Shown in pieces: positions 57,219-64,000 of a stretch of 64,000 nt of DNA. Position 1 is the first letter of the stretch. Every line of letters starts with the position of its first letter. A program made the translations under genes and the position numbers. This stretch comes from Caenorhabditis remanei (Eukaryota; Nematoda; Chromadorea; Rhabditida; Rhabditidae), in assembly GCF_010183535.1 (NCBI RefSeq), contig NC_071331.1, positions 6,200,001-6,264,000 of the forward strand, in the 5' to 3' direction. The notes under the pieces are model-generated. The model was not told the origin of the DNA, made no database searches, and was given only the letters and a program-made list of their open reading frames with translations.

Positions 57219-57721
57219 ACGTGGCAAAGGGAGGGAAGTGAATTTTTGGGAACTGTTGAGAAGTGAGGAAATGAGGTTTACTGTGTTAAATCTGAGCTGA
57301 ACTTTGAGAGCCCATAACTCGGAGCAGAATATCGGGCGGATTCCAATATTTTGTGGGAACTCTATTGGAGTGGTCCTTGACCTTCCACCAAAGTTTCATC
57401 GAATTCCAAACTTGCAAGTGCTCGGGGTTCCCTTGTGAGGTACTTTTATTAAAATAAGCTGTTTGAAACATGATTTTTTAAGTTAGAATTATAAACGTTT
57501 GCAACCTTTTTTTCTCTTGTAAGTGTCCTCGGACGAAACATACTACTCGGATTCCACTGTCTGTCTGCTCATTTCGGGTATTGGGTTGCTTTGTTCTCAT
57601 TACTCAATAAGGGTTGATCAGTCAGTTAACACATTTGCGAAACAGCATCAAAACAAATCATCCTGGGTGTAAAATTAGATAAATTGGTTCAGCTGATGCG
57701 TACATTTCCGACCATCAAATC

Positions 57722-57840
57722 TCAACAAAACTCAGGTTCATCAAACAAAAACAATTTACCGGCAAAGTTTGGAATGCCACGAAACATTCGAGATACCGAT
57801 CCTGCTTGATTCCAGTACTTGAAGTAATGTAGTTCATCAA
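57722..57840 (-). pseudogene. possible exon remnant
   Basis: Minus-strand ATG near 57840 opens MNYITSSTGIKQDRYLECFV and continues AFQTLP to a GTAAAT donor-like site near 57760. There is a stop a few codons upstream and no good acceptor, so it would have to be a short first exon or a relic. Function unknown. Confidence 0.2.
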
Positions 57841-58101
57841 TGTCTTTCGTTCAAATTAGATGTAGCAAGTAAACTATCTTTAGGGTAATGCAAACTAAAA
57901 AATGGAATAAATGAAACATGAATGCATTATATTATATATCTTAATCTTACAATTATCTTATATAATATTTTTTTATTAATTAAATGTGAAGACAACACCC
58001 TGCGTAAAATGTATTTTGTGAAACTGGAAAGATATACGGTATGGGAAGATTGAATAGTTACACCAAGAACGGACGCATCGAAAAAACACTACATTGAAAA
58101 A

Positions 58102-58311
58102 ATGAGTCAGACATGTTTTTCACTTTCTGCAACTTTAACAGTCGGCTGCAATGAACGTAATCAGGAAGCATTGTTGAGACTGAACATGAGTTCACCACGA
58201 CTTTCGAATTGTCAGATCTATCAGACAGTGGTTTTTGATGAACTAGTACTGTTCCACAATCTTAATTTTGACACAGTTCAAGAATTCCCCAATATCCGTT
58301 TGAAATACTGA
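58102..58311 (+). CDS. small ORF, 69 codons, doubtful
   Basis: ATG in an AAAAATGA context; reads MSQTCFSLSATLTVGCNERN and on to NFDTVQEFPNIRLKY. Mixed composition without long homopolymers, unlike most chance ORFs here, but no domain, no splice partner and no upstream signal. Confidence 0.15.
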   Translation: MSQTCFSLSATLTVGCNERNQEALLRLNMSSPRLSNCQIYQTVVFDELVLFHNLNFDTVQEFPNIRLKY

Positions 58312-58673
58312 TGAAACGGAGCAAAAATACCGGTTTAGTTGAAAAATAAATGTACTTGGACAGTTTTGAACTGGTTATGCTATCACAGATACAGGATGCA
58401 AAAATTACTTTAGTTAATAACATTAAAACATTTTCAACAAATAAAACTCTAAATTTCACATCAGACTATAAATAACCAAACCGAAACCATATTGAAATGA
58501 ACAGAAATGGAACAGTGTCATAATACAGATTGCAAAAGCCAAGATTCTACTTATAAGTTCCTTCTCAAAGTTAATTCCAACGAGAATAATTTTAAATGCC
58601 TAATAAAAATGCATAACTAGGAGAAATATCGCTAATTGTCATGCAAAATAGATTAAGAAAAATACCTAAATTT

Positions 58674-59038
58674 TTAAACCGATAAGCAAGGCTCAAACAA
58701 ACCACAACATTTAAGAAAAAATTTAAGGAATGGAGAAGAAACAGAGTTTACTGTGAAAAAGGACAAATATATTTTTTGAGTTCCCCAAATATAAGATAAA
58801 ACTTTTTTTTCAAGGTTTGAATAGGCTCGCAGCAATATCTGAACTAGTATAGGAAACGTTAGGAGCTTAATCATCATCTTTCTGAAAAAAAGAACAATCG
58901 AGACATATGAAAACATATAATAATTGCAATAAAGTTGGAACAACCATTGAGCAAAGCGACGAAAACTTTTGGATTTGTAGTGGTTCTGAAACATTATAAG
59001 ATGTTAACATTTCAGTGGAAAACCAACTGATACTTACA
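58674..59038 (-). pseudogene. possible spliced fragment, membrane-protein-like
   Basis: On the minus strand a good donor (ATCT|GTAAGT, exon ending 59038) and acceptor (AATGTTTCAG, exon starting 58985) define a 52-nt intron. The downstream exon is open to TAA at 58674-58676: NHYKSKSFRRFAQW, then hydrophobic segments (YYMFSYVSIVLFF; a second near the end). The exon upstream of the donor has no clear start or frame. It could be a 3'-UTR intron of the gene ending at 59348, a decayed chemoreceptor-like fragment, or chance. Confidence 0.25.
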
Positions 59039-59347
59039 GATAGTTGGAGTTATAGTTTTGATTTAAAACAGGAAAATTGTATCAAAAATGTTTCTAACCA
59101 GTGTTCGTCGTCTATTTTAAAAGTGAAGTGTACACTTTTAAAATTTAATGTGTTTCTCGGTTGTGTCATCAGAACAAATTAAAAACAGTAGTGCTTTCCG
59201 TGTGGGTCCATTTGTAATGTTTCTTATCAAAGTTTGGCAAATCGTTGACCCCAAACCGAAATACGAAAACACCCAAGTATTATTTATAAAATTAACTTTT
59301 TTGTTGTCTTTTGAATTCTCAACCAAAATTATTATATTTCTAAAAAG

Positions 59348-59802
59348 TTAGAAATGTTCAGAAAATCCAAGTCCACAGCTGATTCTGTTTTCGAGAGAAA
59401 CTGGAATTGTACCATCATCGATGTTCACTTCCACTAAAACCATCTCAATACTTCTGGGAAAAACATTGGGATTTAATAGAGGATTTTGGTGAAGATAAGT
59501 TTAAAAATTGAACAAAATAATGAGAAGAAAGGTTTCTTACCCTTCTGTCACCGGTGAATCTGAAATTTCCAAAAAGACTGCCGTATTTCAAAGGACTACA
59601 GAACACACTGACAACATCGATTTTTATCTTTTAATTTACCTGAAACTGAAGGAATTCTGAAAAAAAAAACAGTGTTCAGGTATACAATTTTTTATCGTTT
59701 AAACTATTTTTGATTTTCTCTGTTAATCTTGGGAAAGCACTTACATTCCAGAATTGAAGATTGAACTGATTTTGAGATTGAGAATGAATGGTGGCTGTGA
59801 AA
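59348..59802 (-). CDS. 3' end of a spliced protein-coding gene, unknown function (4 exons)
   Basis: Minus-strand exons: 59745-59802, 59640-59656 (17 nt), 59541-59559 (19 nt) and 59348-59453 with stop TAA. Introns are 88, 80 and 87 nt, a typical nematode size. Acceptors are TATTACAG, TTTTTCAG, AATTTCAG and TTTCCCAG; donors GTAAGT, GTAAAT and GTAAGA. All four exons join in one open frame: SQPPFILNLKISS.. to IPSVSDSPVTEG to SIEMVLVEVNIDDGTIPVSL, ending GLGFSEHF. I do not recognise the family. The alternating hydrophobic pattern suggests beta strands. The frame enters at phase 1, so at least one upstream exon is missing; the 61.2-61.7 kb ORF is a candidate but no clean join was found. Confidence 0.6.
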
Positions 59803-60335
59803 CTGTAATAAACACCTTTTTTTTAATCTACCATTTATTCATTAAAATAATTGTACAAAGGGGATTGTCGTCATGTCGGAAATTACGACTCGTCCAAACT
59901 TAATCAGAAATCGGAAAAATTTGGGTCAATGTCAGAACTGAAAACTAATGAAATTGCAACATCAGCGTAAAGTTCGATAGATAATTTGGAAAAAAGGATC
60001 ACATTGAAAAAGTAACCATACAAAAATATTTGATAATTTTGAGAAACTGCATTAGATAACATCAAAAATTTTTCTAGGAGGCTATCAGAAATTTATTTTT
60101 CCATTCTTTTGAGTACGTTGTGAAATATCAATTTTTCATGGAAAAATAATTTTCATTGATCCAACAAATAGAGTTATTCTTTACTTATATGTTTGTGTCG
60201 TGTGACAGAAAAAGCTGCTTTTCAATTTTTCAATTAAAACTTGTTTGAAACTTCTTTCTTATGCATCACAAAGTGTGTCAGTTTTTGAAATTTTTTTTAA
60301 TATTTTTGGAAAAGCACAAAACGTGGCTTCATTTA

Positions 60336-60343
60336 CTGTTTCA
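60336..60343 (+). promoter_or_regulatory. CTGTTTCA box
   Basis: Exact core after TTCATTTA; first box after the 49.3-60.3 kb gap. Confidence 0.52.
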
Positions 60344-60609
60344 CACAATGCTGATTATACATAGAGTAAGCTACCATTTGTTTCTTCTGCATGATGGAAT
60401 ATTTTATACATATAGATTTATCTTGCTTATTATTCTGAATTTCGAGTTATCTGCCAAAGTTTCATGCAAAGGGAATTCCCCGTGTCAGAAATTTCTTATA
60501 TTGAGAGTATAAAGATTGTTTTTGTTTTTTCTAAATTTGAAATTTTGCAACACATGTTCTTCAGTTACAAACCCCTGAAACTAAAGAGGAACTAATGTTT
60601 CTGAAACTT

Positions 60610-60726
60610 TAAAAATACGTTACAGTACTGAAAGTGTAGTCCAAATTTTTCTCAACAGGCCAAAAGTTCCCCAGTTGAAGTCTTTTCAATCTATATAGGT
60701 ATTCCAGAGTCTGGCTTCCACAGTCT
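60610..60726 (-). pseudogene. possible exon remnant
   Basis: After the minus-strand acceptor CGAAATTCAG (exon from 60726) one frame is open for about 37 codons: CGSQTLEYLYRLKRLQLGNF, continuing FWPVEKNLD to a TAA near 60610. Composition is more protein-like than its surroundings. No partner donor was established, so this may be a relic or chance. Confidence 0.2.
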
Positions 60727-61234
60727 GAATTTCGATCTAGTTTCCGCATTTTGTGAGAATGTTCAGCTAATCTTGCAACTGGCCCTAATAGTTTGCTTCT
60801 TTCCGTTTTGTAAAGGGTTCAGTATAATATCTCATCCTTATTTTCTTGCACATTTTCATTTCTCACACATTCTCGCGAGAATCAGCTGAACTTCATCAAA
60901 ATTTCACGGAAGAATCGTGGCCCCGTTTTATTGTTTAAAAAAATGAATAATTATGAACAGAACTATTTTGAACACTCTGTAGCCTGTTATATTAATTTTC
61001 ATGAAAGTTGTGTCAAAAATCATTCGATATTTTTTGGAAATCGGAGAATTGTTACAAAAAAGTTCTCCTCACTCTTTAAAAATGTGCGAAACAGTTGTTA
61101 TCAGAACTCGGTTCCTGATGAATAAGTATAAAGGGGGAAGCTTCACAAAAAAAATTGTTAAAGGAGTTTCACATTTATATATAGAGCTGTAATTTATTTA
61201 TTTATTTATTTATTTTTTATTTTTATTTACGTCT

Positions 61235-61747
61235 TCAAGGGTACGTGAAAGACAAAAATATGTATGAGTTCAATTTAGCCGTGTTCCAATTTCCTGTATT
61301 CGTAGCACAAATGCAACTTTTGTTTTTCTTATTTCTTGGAACGAACGTTTTTTCGAGGGAGATTGGAGATAGATTAGCATGGTTATAGTTCTTAAACTCG
61401 ATCCCCAGTGTGTCCAAAGTCACGATTTCACTACGAAAAATCATAACAAAGATTCGAAAAGCTATCCATGTTTGGGGTCTGATTTTCATCATCTTCTTCC
61501 TCTGATCTTTCCGGCGTTTCTTGAGTTTTTTCAGCTCCCGCTTTCTTTGAAGTATGGCGTAAGCCTGCTTTTCAGCCCATTCATGCTTCTGCTCACTTGC
61601 ATTCTTTTTGATTTGTTCTCTTTTCTTCGCTACTCTCAACCTTTCATGTCTCAGACCTTCTTTACGATATTCTTGTATCAATCCTTCCACGATTTTTACG
61701 CTGATGCCTTTGACTAACTTGTCCCAGCTCTCGTCATCGAATACCAT
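61235..61747 (-). CDS. hypothetical basic coiled-coil ORF, 170 codons
   Basis: Opens with ATG at 61747, eight codons after an in-frame stop. Residues 1-30 are mixed (MVFDDESWDKLVKGIS), and about 30-95 are dense in Lys/Arg/Glu (KKREQIKK; RKRELKKLKKRRKDQRKK), consistent with a coiled coil or nucleic-acid contact. The last 70 residues are less regular and may be read-through of an intron. AT-rich DNA with repeated AATAAA (complement of 61199-61225) follows the stop. The cleanest non-catenin single-exon ORF here, but no family recognised; it may be an exon of the gene ending at 59348, or a pseudogene. Confidence 0.4.
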   Translation of the reverse strand: MVFDDESWDKLVKGISVKIVEGLIQEYRKEGLRHERLRVAKKREQIKKNASEQKHEWAEKQAYAILQRKRELKKLKKRRKDQRKKMMKIRPQTWIAFRIFVMIFRSEIVTLDTLGIEFKNYNHANLSPISLEKTFVPRNKKNKSCICATNTGNWNTAKLNSYIFLSFTYP

Positions 61748-63299
61748 GTCGATTGCCCGTTTGATTCCTTACGTCTTCCTAACGAATGCCGATAAATTAA
61801 TTGATTTTGTATTTCATATTATTTGCATTCCTAAATCAAAGTAACAAAAATTTTGGTCATCCAAACAAGAACCAACGAAAACGTCTTTTAGAACAATTGT
61901 TTGTAAAACAGTAGGAAAATCTGATTTTGAAAAAATTGTACATTCTAGTGGGAAATGGGTTTTTGGAAGAAAAATATTTATTCTTCCTCGCGACATAATT
62001 ACCAAAATGTTGAAACTGTAACATGATTTAAATCAAATAATCAATCCATTTTTTTTATTTTTAAACTTAATGTGACCATGCTCCAGAATTAGACAAAAAC
62101 TTTTTTTAAAGATGAAAGTGATTCGAAATTATTGTGAATAATTCCTCCAATACTTCTCCGTTACAGTATATTGAGATACATGGTTGCCTTGAGATATCGT
62201 TCAATTTACATTGGAAACAAGAAATCTGCTGTTATATTTCAAGTTTTTAATCGATTTTAACTTATAGGAAGCAAAAGAAAATTTTTAAAATATTGTGAGA
62301 AGCAACAAAATAACCACTCTTGTCATGGTTTCAAGGTTTTCAATAACTTAGTTGAAACAATCAGAACCAGAAAACAAGTAGTAGTTTGAATTCCAGTATT
62401 TCTCGGTTTCAATACAACCATATTAGCCGTAAAGTTATTCATTATATGTTATTTCGGTTTCCATTCGTTTCAAATCGAGTATATAATTTAAATTTATTTA
62501 TTTCATCGAAGGGTGGATACCACTTACACGTGAAAATTAATTGATTTTGAGAGTTACATGAAAGAGATGGTAATAAATAGGGAAAGAAATAGATAACCGG
62601 GAATGGGAGCACATGGAGAGTAAAGAGGGGTAAAATAGTTAGAGTGTTGTGGGATTTGTTACAAACATCACGAGAAATATGTAACAGTTTGTATGGAAAT
62701 GAGTTCATAAACATATGTATCTGTTTCTAGAAAGTCACTTCTTCACATAAAAGTACAATTTGTCAGTTTTTTGTTGGTGAGACATTTTCAAAGTCATTAT
62801 TCCTTTCGGTTCCTGATTTCTAAATCTACGTTCAGCATTCAACAGTTTTTAATCAGATGGATATGAAGCATTTCAAAACCGTTTTTTTTAAATTGAACCG
62901 ATGTGTGAATTTGTGAATTTCACGAGGGTACTATGAGCATGTGTAACTGAAAATAACATTAACGAGAAAATTAACGAGAAATATTAACGAGAAAAAATCG
63001 ATTAACAAAGTTAAAACATAATTGAAATACATTTTAACATTTCAATATTATTCATGCTTAATTGTTTGAGATTTTAAAATCTGAATTAGACTTTTGTCGC
63101 TCTGCAGGTCTTCAAAATAAGATTCTTCTTATTTCATAAAAAAGTTTGAACATTTCAAAAATGAAGATCAAACTACACTTGAAAAAGTTATGTGAATATG
63201 AAAACTACTGGAAAAGGTTAGTTAGAAGTGAACAATAATCCTACGCGAAACCTTTGGTTATCATCGACGTATATTATGAGCAGACAAAAGATAGATACT

Positions 63300-63307
63300 T
63301 GAAACAG
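63300..63307 (-). promoter_or_regulatory. CTGTTTCA box
   Basis: TGAAACAG after GATACT; diverges from the + box at 63494. Confidence 0.55.
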
Positions 63308-63493
63308 TGTTAAAGAAGAGAAGCAACAAAAATATCTCTAAATGTAGAAACTGAACAATTTTGAGATAAAATAAGATTTCAAACAAACGTTTCTTTTTGC
63401 AGATTTGTGATGAAAACACGAAGACAGTACCAACAATAACAGTATGATAGCAAAAACCATCATACAGAAACCGTGAAAATGTTTCAACACTTT

Positions 63494-63501
63494 CTGTTTC
63501 A
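63494..63501 (+). promoter_or_regulatory. CTGTTTCA box
   Basis: Exact core after ACTTT, followed by AAAACTTAAAATC. Confidence 0.55.
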
Positions 63502-63851
63502 AAAACTTAAAATCATCCAGCAAGGCTGTTTTTCATTAGTAGGGTTAATTTACAAAAACGTTTCAATGAGAGCGAAAATGGTAAAAATCTGGAAAAAACT
63601 ATTTCGGAATGACTTGTTCAGATAGCAACTAAAGTTGTGACCTGTTCGTCAGCAGATCTGACTTTTGTTTTCACTGAGATATACGTTGAGTATCGACTTT
63701 CAGGGTTGTGAGTGGTGTCAATGATAGATTCCTGATTTAAATGTTCAAAAAATAACACTCATTGGTTTCAACTGCATTTCCCGCAGCTTGTTCTTGTTTC
63801 GAAACATTGTTAAATTTTTCAACATTTTCTGCTACAATAATTCCATTTATT

Positions 63852-64000
63852 AAGTTTGTATTTAACAATGCAGTGAGTCCCTTTTTACTTTTCTCTTGCA
63901 TTTAACTACAAATCTGTCAGCTGTTCTCCCTCATCGAATTAAGACAAGAAAATAATTAAGACTTCATTAACAGGTTGCGGAACTGTTGATGACGAGTGGG
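63852..64000 (+). CDS. possible exon pair running off the right edge
   Basis: AACAATGCA is followed by GTGAGT (63873) and, about 100 nt on, ATTAACAG precedes GTTGCGGAACTGTTGATGAC. Joining them keeps one frame open (FNNAVAELLMTSG) to the window end. Short and unverified; it may be the start of the next + strand gene. Confidence 0.25.

Larger units (their letters stand above)
56386..57436. mobile_element. palindromic element with tRNA-like arms, 1.05 kb
   Basis: Outer arms 56386-56752 and 57072-57436 are near-perfect reverse complements (ACAAGGGAACCCCGAG and its complement at the ends), with a 319-bp partly symmetric loop. Each arm carries A-box and B-box sequences. No duplication of the flanks. 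Confidence 0.85.
44229..58600. other. region downstream of jac-1, repeats and duplications
   Basis: No gene with credible splicing was found. 46.4-51.5 kb is a set of diverged tandem copies carrying CTGTTTCA boxes; 51.9-57.4 kb holds three palindromes; the hAT-type elements lie at 47.9, 50.4 and 55.2 kb. The 129-codon ORF at 46832 overlaps the duplicated sequence and has no coding signature. Confidence 0.55.
61748..63850. other. intergenic, no gene seen
   Basis: AT-rich with no domain-like ORF. A + strand acceptor-like TTTTTGCAG at about 63403 is followed by a short open frame (ICDENTKTVPTITV, stop) that could be a terminal exon but has no partner. Two CTGTTTCA boxes lie near 63.3-63.5 kb. 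Confidence 0.45.

Overview
The window is nuclear DNA of a Caenorhabditis nematode, most likely C. elegans itself. The AT-rich non-coding sequence, TTTTCAG splice acceptors, small introns beside very long ones, and foldback and hAT-type miniature elements all fit. The one large gene I can assemble encodes a p120/delta-catenin with fibronectin type III (FN3) domains. That is the architecture of C. elegans JAC-1, which I remember as lying on the right arm of chromosome IV. No database search was possible, so the species and chromosome are inferences.

Layout. 1-17872 is upstream of the gene and holds no convincing coding gene, only dispersed repeats and CTGTTTCA boxes. 17873-44228 (+) is the catenin gene: 13 coding exons, 3774 nt and 1257 codons plus stop, in one consistent reading frame. 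The order is an acidic/Tyr-Ser-rich N-terminus, four FN3 domains, an armadillo-repeat block and a C-terminal DSWV tail that looks like a PDZ ligand. A second start exon at 35939-36023 predicts a 1012-residue isoform. 44229-58600 is repeats and diverged tandem duplications. 58674-61747 (-) carries the 3' end of a second spliced gene with two very short exons (59348-59802), a doubtful spliced fragment (58674-59038) and a 170-codon basic ORF (61235-61747). The last 2 kb contain possible splice signals of a further gene running off the right edge.

The most striking structure is the large number of exact copies of CTGTTTCA on both strands: 43 found by eye, against 2-3 expected for this length at about 35% GC (rough estimate). 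This octamer is the core of the upstream ('Ruby') motif of C. elegans type I 21U-RNA (piRNA) genes. The window therefore looks like a slice of a 21U-RNA cluster, with mini-genes between and inside the introns of a protein gene. Many boxes lie in locally duplicated blocks in which the core is intact in one copy and decayed in another, suggesting birth and death of piRNA loci by tandem duplication.

Mobile DNA is abundant. There are hAT-type miniature elements with exact 8-bp target duplications, a CGGAATTCC-repeat element with an exact 9-bp duplication, and long near-perfect palindromes (TTAA-flanked at 3.9 kb, two TA-flanked relatives at 21.8 and 33.4 kb, and others at 51.9, 53.3 and 56.4 kb). 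The 56.4-kb palindrome has a tRNA-like A-box/B-box in each arm. The stretch 49.3-60.3 kb, where three large palindromes sit, has no exact CTGTTTCA box that I could find.
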